This document shows, in pieces, positions 55,560-64,000 of a stretch of 64,000 nt of DNA (positions are counted from its first letter, which is position 1; each line of letters opens with the position of its first letter). A program made the position numbers and the translations under genes. The DNA lies in assembly GCF_913776295.1 (NCBI RefSeq), contig NZ_CAJYOJ010000050.1:1-64000 (forward strand), read 5' to 3'. Source of the DNA: an uncultured Pedobacter sp. (lineage in GTDB: Bacteria; Bacteroidota; Bacteroidia; Sphingobacteriales; Sphingobacteriaceae). The notes under the pieces are model-generated. The model made no database searches and had not been told where the DNA came from. It was given only the letters and a program-made list of their open reading frames with translations.

Positions 55560-56108
55560 ATGAAAACGATTACTAAAATTTTCGCAACAGCAGCAACTGC
55601 TGTAGCCGTGTTTGCAGCCACTACATTGAAAGCGCAAACGATGACAGAAACTGATCCAAATCCAGCTCCAAAAGGAATGGCTTTTAAAGTAGGGGTTGGC
55701 GTTAATGGTGGCTTGTTTCGTGATCAATCCCCAATGGATTATGCTTATGGTGCTGATTTGAAATTGCAATGGGATTTATCGCCATATGTTGCCGTAACCG
55801 CGTCAGGTGGCTATACCAAATTAATGGCAAAAAATAATGCTATTGATGTAGATTTTATTCCAGCTAAAGGTGGTGTTAAAGTATTCCCGATTAAAAGGAT
55901 GTATTTGGCAACTGAAGCGGGAGCAGGCTTTGCCATTAAAGATGGTGGTAAAACGAACTTTATTTATTCTGGTGGTCTGGGATATGAGTTTGGTGGTTTC
56001 GATGCGGGCGTGAGATATGAAGGTTACGTAAATGATAGTTCATCAGCAACCTATTTTAGGAAAACAGGTCAGTATGCATTAAGGCTAGCATACAATTTCA
56101 ATTTATAA
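55560..56108 (+). CDS. Outer-membrane beta-barrel protein, paralogue
   Basis: A 182-residue secreted barrel protein. The signal peptide ends TTLKAQ (about 1-26), strands include GVGVNGGLFRD and FIYSGGLGYEFGGFDAGVRYEGY, and it ends RLAYNFNL. It is a paralogue of the upstream gene by leader (MKTITKI) and by the shared FVYS/FIYS ... YEGY pattern. Separate terminators suggest independent expression. Role unknown. Confidence 0.75.
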   Translation: MKTITKIFATAATAVAVFAATTLKAQTMTETDPNPAPKGMAFKVGVGVNGGLFRDQSPMDYAYGADLKLQWDLSPYVAVTASGGYTKLMAKNNAIDVDFIPAKGGVKVFPIKRMYLATEAGAGFAIKDGGKTNFIYSGGLGYEFGGFDAGVRYEGYVNDSSSATYFRKTGQYALRLAYNFNL

Positions 56109-56130
56109 TTCAAACATCATTTAATTTTAG

Positions 56131-56158
56131 AGTCCCGATGAAAATTGGGACTTTTTTA
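56131..56158 (+). terminator. Terminator after the second barrel gene
   Basis: AGTCCC (56131-56136) pairs with GGGACT (56147-56152), followed by T6. A TTG-started extension of the next gene would begin inside this stem, which argues against that start. Confidence 0.8.
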
Positions 56159-56204
56159 TTTATTTACCATTTTAATTGCTATTTTGAGCGGAAAACCAAA
56201 TACC

Positions 56205-56735
56205 ATGAAAAGAATATTCGGAATAGCCATACTGACTACTTTATTGGCCTGTAACCAGGCGGATAAAAAATCTCCCGAAACTAAAGATACTGCCCACACG
56301 AATACCGTATCGGCGAAAAATGAGATTTCTATAAAAGACGAAAGGAAACTGGCCATATTTACAAATTATGTAGATTTAAAAAATGCACTGGTAAAATCTG
56401 ATGCGGCAAATGCACAAAAAACTGCTGCCGTATTAAAAAGCAGTTTAGCTGCCTACGAGGGCTGCGAGCCAACAGCAGAAATTGCTCAAAAAATTGCGTC
56501 GAGCAATAACCTGGTTGTGCAACGAAAAGACTTTACGGCTTTAAGTGCCGATATCATTGCTTTATTAAAAAGTACTGAAATAGAAAAGGGTACGATCTAT
56601 GTTCAGCATTGCCCAATGGCAAATAAAGGAGATGGAGGCGACTGGCTATCAATCGAAAAGGAAATTAAAAACCCTTATTATGGGAACGAGATGTTGGAAT
56701 GCGGTAGGGTTACCGAAGAAATTAAAGCGAAATAA
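56205..56735 (+). CDS. DUF3347-like lipoprotein
   Basis: A 176-residue protein beginning MKRIFGIAILTTLLACNQAD, a lipoprotein signal with Cys16. The rest matches the DUF3347 pattern: FTNYVDLKNALVKSDAANA and the C-terminal VQHCPMANKGDGGDWLSIEKEIKNPYYG..MLECG. The paired His-Cys-Pro-Met and late Cys suggest metal, perhaps copper, binding; in many Bacteroidota the domain occurs with copper-efflux systems, but none is adjacent. The ATG at 56205 is chosen since the longer frame starts inside a terminator. Confidence 0.82.
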   Translation: MKRIFGIAILTTLLACNQADKKSPETKDTAHTNTVSAKNEISIKDERKLAIFTNYVDLKNALVKSDAANAQKTAAVLKSSLAAYEGCEPTAEIAQKIASSNNLVVQRKDFTALSADIIALLKSTEIEKGTIYVQHCPMANKGDGGDWLSIEKEIKNPYYGNEMLECGRVTEEIKAK

Positions 56736-56869
56736 AGGCGCTGATATGGCTTAAATTAAGCATGATTGTTACGTCATTTTGACCAATTATTCATTTTAAT
56801 TTAACAGATTTGTTATGCATGTATATTAATTTTATATAATTTAGAAAGCTATAAACACAATACAATAAT

Positions 56870-58159
56870 ATGTCAGATATTGCAGAGATAAAAGTTGATG
56901 GTAAGACAGTAGAATTGCCAGTAATTACAGGAACAGAAGATGAAAAGGCCATTGATATCTCTAAATTAAGAGATTTAACGGGCTTCGTAACTTTAGATAC
57001 TGGTTTTAAAAATACTGGTTCTACGAAAAGTAAAATCACTTTTTTAGATGGTGAAAAAGGCATTTTAAAATATAGGGGATATGCCATTGAAGAACTTGCC
57101 GCAAAATCTAGTTTTTTGGAAGTGATTTATCTGGTTATCTATGGTGATCTTCCAACGCTGTCCCAATTAGAAGAACTTCAGGCCGAGATCAGTAAACATA
57201 CCCTCATCCATGAGGATATGAAGAAATTTTTTGATGGTTATCCGTCGAGATCGCATCCGATGGGGCAGCTGGGTTCATTGATTTTCTCTTTGTCTACCTT
57301 CTATCCAGAATGCTTAAAGCCAAATCAAACTGCAGAGGAGCAGAATTTAACCATTATCAAACTCTTGGCTAAATTCCCAACTATTGTTTCTTTCGTTTAT
57401 AAAAAATCATTAGGTCACCCGCTTATTTATCCAAAAAATAAATATGATTACGTAACTAATTTCCTTTGGATGACGTTTGGGCAACGTACTGAAGATTATG
57501 ATGTGAACCCGATTGTGGTTAACGCCATGAATAAATTGCTAATTCTGCATGCAGACCACGAGCAAAACTGTTCCGCTTCTACCGTTCGTATTGTAGGCTC
57601 ATCTGATTGCAACTTATACGCTTCGGTTGCGGCTGGTATTGCGGCTTTGTGGGGACCATTGCATGGCGGTGCCAACCAGGCGGTAATTGATATGCTTGAG
57701 TTGATTAAAGCTGACGGTGGAGATACAGAGAAATGGATTGCAAAAGCGAAAGATAAAAACGATCCGTTCCGCATGATGGGCTTTGGACACAGGGTTTACA
57801 AGAACTTCGATCCAAGAGCTAAAATTATTAAAAAAGCCTGCGATGATATTTTAGAAAACCTGGGCATTGATGATCCGATTTTAGAAATCGCTAAAAAATT
57901 AGAAGAAGCAGCATTAACCGACCAATATTTTATAGACCGTAAGTTGTATCCGAACGTAGATTTCTATTCAGGTATTATTTACCGTGCGTTAGGCTTCCCA
58001 TCGGAAATGTTTACCGTACTGTTTGCTTTAGGCCGTTTACCGGGATGGATTGCTCAATGGAAAGAAATGCACGAAAATAAAGAACCTATTGGTCGCCCGC
58101 GTCAGATTTATGTTGGCGAAACCGACAGGGAATTTGTTGAACTTAAAGACAGAAAATAA
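56870..58159 (+). CDS. gltA: Citrate synthase (type II)
   Basis: A 429-residue hexameric-type citrate synthase joining acetyl-CoA and oxaloacetate at the head of the TCA cycle. It has the N-terminal beta domain with LDGEKGILKYRGYAIEELA, and the catalytic histidines in LHADHEQN/LHGGANQA and GFGHRVYKNFDPRA. The acidic residue lies in NVDFYSGIIYRALGFP. Complete, with a strong terminator 16 bp later. Confidence 0.97.
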   Translation: MSDIAEIKVDGKTVELPVITGTEDEKAIDISKLRDLTGFVTLDTGFKNTGSTKSKITFLDGEKGILKYRGYAIEELAAKSSFLEVIYLVIYGDLPTLSQLEELQAEISKHTLIHEDMKKFFDGYPSRSHPMGQLGSLIFSLSTFYPECLKPNQTAEEQNLTIIKLLAKFPTIVSFVYKKSLGHPLIYPKNKYDYVTNFLWMTFGQRTEDYDVNPIVVNAMNKLLILHADHEQNCSASTVRIVGSSDCNLYASVAAGIAALWGPLHGGANQAVIDMLELIKADGGDTEKWIAKAKDKNDPFRMMGFGHRVYKNFDPRAKIIKKACDDILENLGIDDPILEIAKKLEEAALTDQYFIDRKLYPNVDFYSGIIYRALGFPSEMFTVLFALGRLPGWIAQWKEMHENKEPIGRPRQIYVGETDREFVELKDRK

Positions 58160-58175
58160 TTCAAAATATATAAAG

Positions 58176-58204
58176 AAACCACCCGAATCCGGGTGGTTTT
58201 TTTT
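58176..58204 (+). terminator. Terminator of gltA
   Basis: AAACCACCCG and CGGGTGGTTT form a perfect stem with an AATC-type loop, followed by T-rich DNA. Confidence 0.9.
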
Positions 58205-58257
58205 ATGAATTCAATTTTTTATTAAATTCTGTCATTATAGCGAAGCTTCTCGTGTAC

Positions 58258-58376
58258 CGTCATCTCGAGCGAAGTGCACCGAAGTCGAGAACCCGAAGGC
58301 TCAGCGAAGCTAAATCTGTCTTGATAACACTTTTGATTAGATCTCGCCGTTTCGCTGCGCTTCAGTCGAGATGACG
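58258..58376. repeat. Dispersed inverted-repeat element, 119 bp
   Basis: CGTCATCTCGA at 58258-58268 is inverted exactly at 58366-58376. The interior has further TCGAGA and GCGAAGC pieces. It looks like an intergenic palindromic element of the kind dispersed in Bacteroidota. No gene is within. Confidence 0.7.
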
Positions 58377-58383
58377 TAACATT

Positions 58384-59505
58384 TTAAGTAGCTACATAAT
58401 AAATTAAATTGATCATCACCATTTCAGTAAGCTTAAATGCGACCGAATATAAAATCAGGATCCAGAATATTTTAAAAATGGTACTCCATGTTTTGCGCTG
58501 ATAAAAAATGGTAAGCGCTTTAAACATATACCAGAATAAAAATATAGTAACCCCCACCGATATGATTTTGCTCACGAAAGAATCTTCCCCAAAAACATGT
58601 TTCATGATGGGCTGAGTGATAATAGAAACGATAAAATAAACCATCATACCGTGGATGGTAAAAATCAGGTGATCGAGATAATAGATATGATTTTTCCTGA
58701 AGTTGAGCATAATAAACCAGGCCAGCAGTGGCATCAATAAAAAATACTGCTTAGGGCGATTGTGCTCAAGCGTTTCCTGAATCACCTCTGCCTTTTCTCC
58801 AATGGTAATGGCTCTCTTTTTGATCAATCTATCATACCAGCTATCCTGTTCTGCAACAGGCAATTTTTTCTGACGTGCGAGGTAAGCGGCATAGGTACTA
58901 TCATTCCTTTCAATATGGATTTCATTATATTCATCAATGATATCGGAAAGGGAATCAGATTTTAATTTAACGTTTTCTTGTCTGAGCCTATTCAACTCTT
59001 TGGCCTGATCAGCAAAGCCAAGTTTTACGAACGCTTTCTTTTTTACCGCTTCATTAATTGACGTTGTAGCTTTATTGGCAATTTCTTTGGATAAACCTGT
59101 AAGTTTTAATGCTTTATTTACGCTATCGGAAACATTGGCTCCTTTCTGTTCCTCAATATCGATGTGACCATGATCGGGATCTTTCTCTACATGTTTCGGT
59201 GAGTATACGACTAAAAAATATACGATGGAAACAAAAATATACATACTCACCGGATTAATATATCGGGCTCTTTTTCCTGCCAGATAATCGAGTGTAATTT
59301 TACCCGGTTGGGTTAGGAGAGGGGTCAGCGTTTGAAAAAACTTATTGTCGAAATGAAAATAATGGGCTATGCTATGGCTGATAAATGCCCAGAAACTTTC
59401 TTTTAACTCTAAATTTGGCTGACCGCAATCGCTGCAATAATGTTTCTCAACATGAGCACCGCAGTTTAAACAATTGTGTTCTTTTCTATATTTACCGGCT
59501 GACAT
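58384..59505 (-). CDS. DUF3667 membrane protein with zinc-ribbon
   Basis: A 373-residue protein. The N-terminal CLNCG...CSDCGQ pairs (about 13-28) form a zinc ribbon, and a DUF3667 segment follows (YFHFDNKFFQTLTPLLTQPGKITLDYLAGKRARYI). Then come one membrane helix (about 90), a charged coiled-coil-like stretch (about 115-225) and three or four more helices (about 250-365). Function is unknown. It lies 17 bp downstream of the nucleoside transporter on the minus strand and may share its transcript. Confidence 0.85.
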   Translation of the reverse strand: MSAGKYRKEHNCLNCGAHVEKHYCSDCGQPNLELKESFWAFISHSIAHYFHFDNKFFQTLTPLLTQPGKITLDYLAGKRARYINPVSMYIFVSIVYFLVVYSPKHVEKDPDHGHIDIEEQKGANVSDSVNKALKLTGLSKEIANKATTSINEAVKKKAFVKLGFADQAKELNRLRQENVKLKSDSLSDIIDEYNEIHIERNDSTYAAYLARQKKLPVAEQDSWYDRLIKKRAITIGEKAEVIQETLEHNRPKQYFLLMPLLAWFIMLNFRKNHIYYLDHLIFTIHGMMVYFIVSIITQPIMKHVFGEDSFVSKIISVGVTIFLFWYMFKALTIFYQRKTWSTIFKIFWILILYSVAFKLTEMVMINLIYYVAT

Positions 59506-59522
59506 AAGAGGTTAATCGCAAA

Positions 59523-60902
59523 TTATAAATGGTTAATGACTTCGAGTTCTGCCCGGGTATGTTTGTGTTTAAAAGTAACGACAAAGACAATGGCGATAAT
59601 AAGCACGTAAATAGTAAAGGTTAACCAGATGTTATGCCAGTCTTTTACATCCAGGGCCCTGCTCAGTTCTCCGTTTGGCAATACATCAATGCCTTTATTT
59701 TTAAGGAATTTAAGGAGATGTACATTATCTTCTTCACTTTTAACATATCTGGATAGCGAACCAATTGTGTGATAATAGGTAGTAAAGAAACGACTAATCA
59801 TCCAGCCTGAAACCAGACTACCAAATACGGCACCAAAGCCATTAGTCATCATCATAAACAAACCCTGTGCAGAAGAGCGGATTTTTGGCGCAGTAGAGGT
59901 TTCTACAAACAGTGATCCCGAAATATTAAAGAAATCGAATGCCATACCATAAACAATGCATGAGATGATGATCATCCAAAGGTTGGTTGATGGATCACCA
60001 TAGGCAAATAAGCCAAAACGCAGCACCCACGCGAACATGGCGATGGCAATAACCCATTTAATCCCAAATCTTTTCAAAAAGAAGGGAATAGCCAGGATAA
60101 AAAGTGTTTCTGAAACCTGGGAAATCGATAAAATGATAGTAGAATATTTAATGACAAATGATTCGGCAAAAACCGGGAATAATTTAAATTCATCCAGAAA
60201 AACATCACCATAAGCATTGGTTAACTGCAAGGCGGCACCTAGAAACATCGAAAAGATAAAAAACAAGGCCATTTTGTAGTCGGCAAAAAGCTTGAAAGAT
60301 TCAAGCCCGAGTTTTTGAGCAAATGTTTTCTTATCGGAAATTAGGTTTAAAGGCCTACAGGCCGGTAGTGTAAATGAATATACACCTAGCAATAAAGCAC
60401 TTATACCTGCAATATAAAATTGGTTGGCGCTGGCCTTATTACCGGTTAAATTGGTAATCCACATGGCAGCAATAAAACCGATCGTACCCCAAACCCTAAT
60501 GGGCGGAAAGTCTTTTATCACATCGAAATTACCATTTTTTAAGGTGGTGTAACTGATCGAATTACTCAAGGCTATGGTTGGCATATAAAAACACATGGCT
60601 ACCAGTATTACCCAGAAAAAAGTATGCGGATCATTTACCTGTGGCAGATAAAACATCGTTGCGGCATAAAGAAGATGCAAAATGGCATAAAGTTTTTCTG
60701 CATTGATCCACTTATCGGCTAAAATACCAGTTATAGTAGGCATAAACAATGATGCAATGCCCATAGTAGAGAAAATGATTCCAAAATCTGCACCATCCCA
60801 TTGTTTGGTTCCAAACCAATAATTTGCTATTGTAATTAACCAGGCAGCCCATACAAAAAATTGCATGAAACTCATTATCGTTAAGCGAAACTTAACATTC
60901 AT
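59523..60902 (-). CDS. Nucleoside:H+ symporter, NHS/NupG family
   Basis: A 459-residue MFS transporter with 12 predicted helices, of the nucleoside:H+ symporter family. It starts FRLTIMSFMQFFVWAAWLITIANYW (NupG/XapB-like), and SNSISYTTLK and FPPIRVWGTIGF are conserved blocks. It likely imports purine or pyrimidine nucleosides. No nucleosidase or hydrolase is adjacent. DUF3667 follows closely. Confidence 0.88.
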   Translation of the reverse strand: MNVKFRLTIMSFMQFFVWAAWLITIANYWFGTKQWDGADFGIIFSTMGIASLFMPTITGILADKWINAEKLYAILHLLYAATMFYLPQVNDPHTFFWVILVAMCFYMPTIALSNSISYTTLKNGNFDVIKDFPPIRVWGTIGFIAAMWITNLTGNKASANQFYIAGISALLLGVYSFTLPACRPLNLISDKKTFAQKLGLESFKLFADYKMALFFIFSMFLGAALQLTNAYGDVFLDEFKLFPVFAESFVIKYSTIILSISQVSETLFILAIPFFLKRFGIKWVIAIAMFAWVLRFGLFAYGDPSTNLWMIIISCIVYGMAFDFFNISGSLFVETSTAPKIRSSAQGLFMMMTNGFGAVFGSLVSGWMISRFFTTYYHTIGSLSRYVKSEEDNVHLLKFLKNKGIDVLPNGELSRALDVKDWHNIWLTFTIYVLIIAIVFVVTFKHKHTRAELEVINHL

Positions 60903-61088
60903 AATAGTAGTTTAGTTTGAATGATTGAAAGTAAAAGCTGAATATAGAATTATTTTGAATCATAATCCAAAATGAACCTAAATTATTTTAAACAATCTGG
61001 TTCATTTTAGAATTTAGCTTTTTATAAGTGGAATATGAACAAAAACTGGAACAGATTGAAGATGAAAATCATTTTTAATATGCCGATA

Positions 61089-61703
61089 CTAAGATTTACT
61101 GCGCTTATTCAATTCATCTCTTAATCTGGCGGCTTTTTCATAAGCTTCTTCAGCAATGGCCTCCTGTAGTTTTTGTTGAAGTTCTTCTAACGTTAAGTCG
61201 CCGAAACCCTGTTGTTGGATTGGCTTGGATACCTGATCTTTGTCATGCTCTTTTGCAATAGAGTCCATATTCTCAAGGAAAAGAAAGTCGTTACCTTCTA
61301 TCACAATTCCTGCAGAAGCCAAAATAAATTCATAGGTGTAAATCATGGCATTAAACCGAACGGCCAAAGCAATAGCATCAGATGTTCTGGCATCAACTTC
61401 ATGGGTGTTTTTACCGTCAGTACAGATCAATTTTGCATAAAAAACACCATCTACTAAATTGTATATAATAATTTCCTTGATATCGATATGAAAAGTATCA
61501 GCCATTGATTTGAACAAATCATGGGTTAATGGCCTGCTAGGAGTCATTTTCTCGATTTCTATCGCTATAGCCTGCGCTTCAAAGGCACCAATAATAATCG
61601 GTAGGCGCCGTCGTCCGTTTACTTCTCCTAAAACCAGGGCATAAGCACCAGATTGAGTCTGGCTGTAAGATAAACCTACAATATCTAATTTAACTTTTTT
61701 CAT
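61089..61703 (-). CDS. Bifunctional-nuclease-family protein with UVR motif
   Basis: A 204-residue protein of the BFN/DUF151 family (PF02577; SQTQSGAYALVLGEVNGRRRLPIIIG, ARTSDAIALAVRF). A C-terminal UvrB/UvrC-type motif (LQQKLQEAIAEEAYEKAARLRDEL, about 165-195) is usual in Bacteroidota members. Plant relatives show DNase/RNase activity; the bacterial role is not settled. The start at ATG 61703 is chosen because the 13-codon longer frame lies in a dispersed repeat. Confidence 0.88.
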   Translation of the reverse strand: MKKVKLDIVGLSYSQTQSGAYALVLGEVNGRRRLPIIIGAFEAQAIAIEIEKMTPSRPLTHDLFKSMADTFHIDIKEIIIYNLVDGVFYAKLICTDGKNTHEVDARTSDAIALAVRFNAMIYTYEFILASAGIVIEGNDFLFLENMDSIAKEHDKDQVSKPIQQQGFGDLTLEELQQKLQEAIAEEAYEKAARLRDELNKRSKS

Positions 61704-61713
61704 ATTTGCTGCT

Positions 61714-61770
61714 GTCATGTTGAGCTTGTCGAAACATTTCAACTTAATCCTTCGACAGGCTCAGAATGAC
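61714..61770. repeat. Dispersed imperfect inverted repeat
   Basis: GTCATGTTGAGCTTGTCGAA is mirrored by TTCGACAGGCTCAGAATGAC with a few mismatches. This CTTGTCGA/TCGACAGGCTCA-type element is known to recur in Bacteroidota spacers. It lies between etfA and the BFN gene. Confidence 0.75.
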
Positions 61771-61779
61771 AAAAATGAA

Positions 61780-62748
61780 TTATCCTTTATGTGCTTTTAA
61801 TGCTTCAATTAATTTTGGTACAACCTCAAAAGCATCGCCAACAATACCATAATCAGCCACTTTGAAGAAAGGTGCTTCCGGATCTTTGTTGATTACCACA
61901 ATCACTTTTGAAGAACTAACTCCCGCCAGATGCTGGATAGCGCCAGAAATACCGATAGCGATATAAAGGTTAGGACTAATTGCAATACCAGTTTGACCAA
62001 CGTGTTCTGAGTGCGGCCTCCAGTCTGCATCTGACACTGGTTTAGAACAGGCTGTTGCGGCACCTAATAAACCAGCCAATTCTTCAATCATTCCCCAGTT
62101 TTCAGGTCCTTTTAATCCTCTGCCGGCCGAAACAACCAGTTCTGCATCAGGTAAAGACACTTTATCAGTTGCCCTCACAATCTCTTTTATTACCGTTCCT
62201 AAATCGGATTGTTTAACATCTGCAGTAAAGGTTTCAATTGCGGCATCGGCAGCATTTTCTTTCACACCAAATGCATTAGGATTCAAAGCTATTACTTTAT
62301 TAGCTGATGTTAACTCGGTAATCGCAAATGCTTTACCGGAAAAAGCCGTTTTCTTAACCGAAAACTTTCCATCAGTACTTGGTAATTCTACTGCGCCATC
62401 AGCCAGACCTGCTTTTAGTTTTACTGCAATACGCGGTGCTAAACCTTTACCAGAGAAAGAGTTAGACAGCACAATAACATCAGCACCTTCTTTTTCGGCT
62501 GCTGATGCAATAACACTCGCGTAAGCCTGATTTACAAAGGTTTTTAATTGATCGGCACTTACGTTTAATACTTTTGATGCGCCATATTTACCCAATTCTT
62601 TTATTTCACTGTCGGCTACATCGCCAATGGAAATTGCGGTTAAATTGGTTGATTGTTGATCGGCAATGGCTTTGGCATAAGAAACGGCTTCAAAAACAGA
62701 TTTCTTAAATTTCCCCTCAGCGTGTTCTACATATACTAATACTGACAT
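61780..62748 (-). CDS. etfA: Electron transfer flavoprotein alpha subunit
   Basis: A 322-residue EtfA. The N-terminal half is the alpha/beta ETF domain. The C-terminal FAD domain begins at VVSAGRGLKGPENW (about 206), continues CSKPVSDADWRPHSEHVGQTG and ends SKVIVVINKDPEAPFFKVADYGIVGD, the ETF-alpha signature. With EtfB it carries electrons from acyl-CoA and other flavin dehydrogenases to the quinone pool. It follows etfB after 99 bp. Confidence 0.97.
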   Translation of the reverse strand: MSVLVYVEHAEGKFKKSVFEAVSYAKAIADQQSTNLTAISIGDVADSEIKELGKYGASKVLNVSADQLKTFVNQAYASVIASAAEKEGADVIVLSNSFSGKGLAPRIAVKLKAGLADGAVELPSTDGKFSVKKTAFSGKAFAITELTSANKVIALNPNAFGVKENAADAAIETFTADVKQSDLGTVIKEIVRATDKVSLPDAELVVSAGRGLKGPENWGMIEELAGLLGAATACSKPVSDADWRPHSEHVGQTGIAISPNLYIAIGISGAIQHLAGVSSSKVIVVINKDPEAPFFKVADYGIVGDAFEVVPKLIEALKAHKG

Positions 62749-62847
62749 ATATTTATCTCTAAATCCTCCTCAAAGGACTATTATTTATAATGAAATGACT
62801 TTATTTATTATCTCTTTGCCTGGTAACTGAAAACTACCGACTGCGAA

Positions 62848-63585
62848 CTATATTACCTTGGCTTCACTATGCAAAAGGTTTATTAATGACTCTGTTTGAT
62901 CAGCAGGGATTAACTTTACCGTTCCACGCGGAGCTGGGGTTTCATATCTGATTACTTTAGTTACCTGTTCAGAATCAACCGCATCCACCACATTCAATGG
63001 TTTGGTCCTGGCGCTCATAATGCCACGCATATTTGGAATTTTAGGTTCTGCAACCCCCTCTGCACAGCTGGCAATAAATTTGCCCGAAACGGTTAAAATT
63101 TCTTTACCCCCTTCAATTTCTCTTTCTATAGTCGCGTGATCGCCTGCTACATCTAATTTTTTGATTATAGATACTGATGGAATATCTAAAAATTCGCCAA
63201 CCATAGCGGCAACCTGATTTCCATTATAATCGATTGATTCGCGACCTGTTAAAATGAGATCAAAATCTTTGTCTTTTGCATATGCCGCGATCTGTTTAGC
63301 CACAAAATAAGCATCTCTGGGCGCTGCATTTACCCGAACGGCATCATCAGCACCAATGGCAAGCGCTTTTCTAATAGTTGGATCATTAGCTGCTTCGCCA
63401 ACATTGATCACCGTTACCGTTCCTTTTCCACCTTCGGTTAACTCAATTGCACGTGATAACGCGATTTCATCATAAGGGTTAACAATACATTGAACTCCTG
63501 CCGTATTGAATTCGGTATTATCATTAGTAAAAGTTATTTTTGTCGTCGTGTCTGGCACGTTACTGATACAAACTAATATTTTCAT
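62848..63585 (-). CDS. etfB: Electron transfer flavoprotein beta subunit
   Basis: A 245-residue EtfB, the adenine-nucleotide-binding partner of EtfA. It begins MKILVCISNVPDT, has NPYDEIALSRAIEL and the VMGGESIDYNG-type LILTGRESIDYNGNQVA block (AMP-binding region), and the beta signature IPNMRGIMSARTKPL. Complete and adjacent to etfA on the minus strand, divergent from the TPR gene. Confidence 0.97.
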   Translation of the reverse strand: MKILVCISNVPDTTTKITFTNDNTEFNTAGVQCIVNPYDEIALSRAIELTEGGKGTVTVINVGEAANDPTIRKALAIGADDAVRVNAAPRDAYFVAKQIAAYAKDKDFDLILTGRESIDYNGNQVAAMVGEFLDIPSVSIIKKLDVAGDHATIEREIEGGKEILTVSGKFIASCAEGVAEPKIPNMRGIMSARTKPLNVVDAVDSEQVTKVIRYETPAPRGTVKLIPADQTESLINLLHSEAKVI

Positions 63586-63715
63586 ATATTAATAGTGGTT
63601 TTACTGTTATGAACGATCTCGAACTAAAATTGTTTAGCAATTGACCAGTCCATATACGATATGATTATTATATAAGGTCTTTCTGCAAATTTAATTAAAA
63701 AAGCAAGGAAATAAA

Positions 63716-64000
63716 ATGTCATCTACCCGTTTAAGTAAGTTATTGGAATTTTTAGAAAGCGATCCTAACGATCCGTTTATACTATATGCCTTAGCCACAG
63801 AGTATAACGCTCAAAACGATAAAGAGAAAGCCTATTCTTTTTACCTTCAGTTAACCGATAACCATCCTGATTATGTAGGTACCTACTATCATTTAGGCAA
63901 GTTATTGGAAAGAGATGATCAAAAAGAGAAAGCAATCGAAATCTACCAAAAAGGTATGCAAATAGCTCGAAACAAAAGAGATATGCATGCTTTCTCAGAA
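63716..64000 (+). CDS. Tetratricopeptide-repeat protein, 3' end outside window
   Basis: The first 95 codons, MSSTRLSKLLEFLESDPNDP..., run open to the window edge. TPR-like helices are visible (FILYALATEYNAQNDKEKAYSFY; GTYYHLGKLLERDDQKEKAIEIY). Probably a small cytosolic scaffold protein; its end, and so its size, cannot be seen. Divergent from etfB with a 130-bp spacer. Confidence 0.8.
   Translation, partial: MSSTRLSKLLEFLESDPNDPFILYALATEYNAQNDKEKAYSFYLQLTDNHPDYVGTYYHLGKLLERDDQKEKAIEIYQKGMQIARNKRDMHAFSE

Noticed and set aside
56145..56204. N-terminal extension of the DUF3347 protein
   Set aside because: It begins with TTG inside the preceding terminator, and the inner ATG starts a normal lipoprotein signal.
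61704..61742. N-terminal extension of the BFN-family protein
   Set aside because: It lies within a dispersed palindromic repeat; the inner ATG gives the usual family start.
1..64000. Integrated phage, genomic island or insertion sequence
   Set aside because: No integrase, transposase, attachment repeats or structural phage genes were seen; the Vsr/Hef-like protein stands alone next to a housekeeping gene.

Overview
The window reads as chromosomal DNA of a Bacteroidota bacterium, most likely a Sphingobacteriaceae member close to Pedobacter. Reasons: a SusC/SusD outer-membrane pair, several exact copies of the Bacteroidota -7 promoter box TANNTTTG, AT-rich spacers, weak Shine-Dalgarno sequences, a histone H1-like small protein, and Bacteroidota-typical families (DUF3667, DUF5690, DUF3347, NHS-type nucleoside transporter). 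There is no phage, insertion sequence, CRISPR array or rRNA operon. The genus is inferred by eye and not proven.

Layout. 0.2-0.75 kb holds a diverged direct repeat without a gene. 0.8-4.7 kb (minus) carries an L-fuconate-type oxidative sugar branch: lactonase, FAH-family hydrolase, SDR dehydrogenase, plus an FMN L-lactate dehydrogenase that could use the lactate released. 5.2-9.3 kb (minus) is araBDA for L-arabinose. 9.7-10.9 kb is a VOC protein overlapped by a Cdd1/AraC fusion regulator. 10.9-21.7 kb is the most interesting locus: a secreted alkaline-phosphatase-superfamily enzyme, SusD, SusC and a PhnZ-like HD oxygenase face an XRE-cupin regulator, a phosphonatase-like HAD hydrolase, a DUF5690 transporter and a TIGR03364-type FAD oxidase. 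Together they look like a SusCD-linked aminophosphonate utilisation system. The susC and phnX-like promoters carry the same 13-bp palindrome in the same place relative to the -7 box.

21.9-26.5 kb has tRNA-Lys, a FucP-like transporter, a GmhB-like phosphatase, a 1.1-kb tandem repeat, a TalC-type transaldolase and the SRP RNA. 26.9-32.9 kb is gltBD. It is followed by three tandem 152-bp repeats, DUF763, an esterase, a metallophosphoesterase and a histidine kinase. 38-49 kb groups glycan and stress genes: GH130, a GT4 with a helical-barrel C-terminus, Ku, an esterase lipoprotein, a STAS protein, MscS, and a bacteriophytochrome flanked by two response regulators, ending with the H1-like protein. 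50-64 kb holds a LacI regulator, an MBL-fold hydrolase, a Vsr/Hef-endonuclease-like protein coupled to miaA, two small outer-membrane barrel paralogues, a DUF3347 lipoprotein, citrate synthase, DUF3667, a nucleoside transporter, a bifunctional-nuclease-family protein, etfAB and the start of a TPR protein.

Gene starts were revised where a promoter box, terminator or repeat made the longest frame unlikely. All family calls come from reading the sequence and from remembered family motifs; no search was run.
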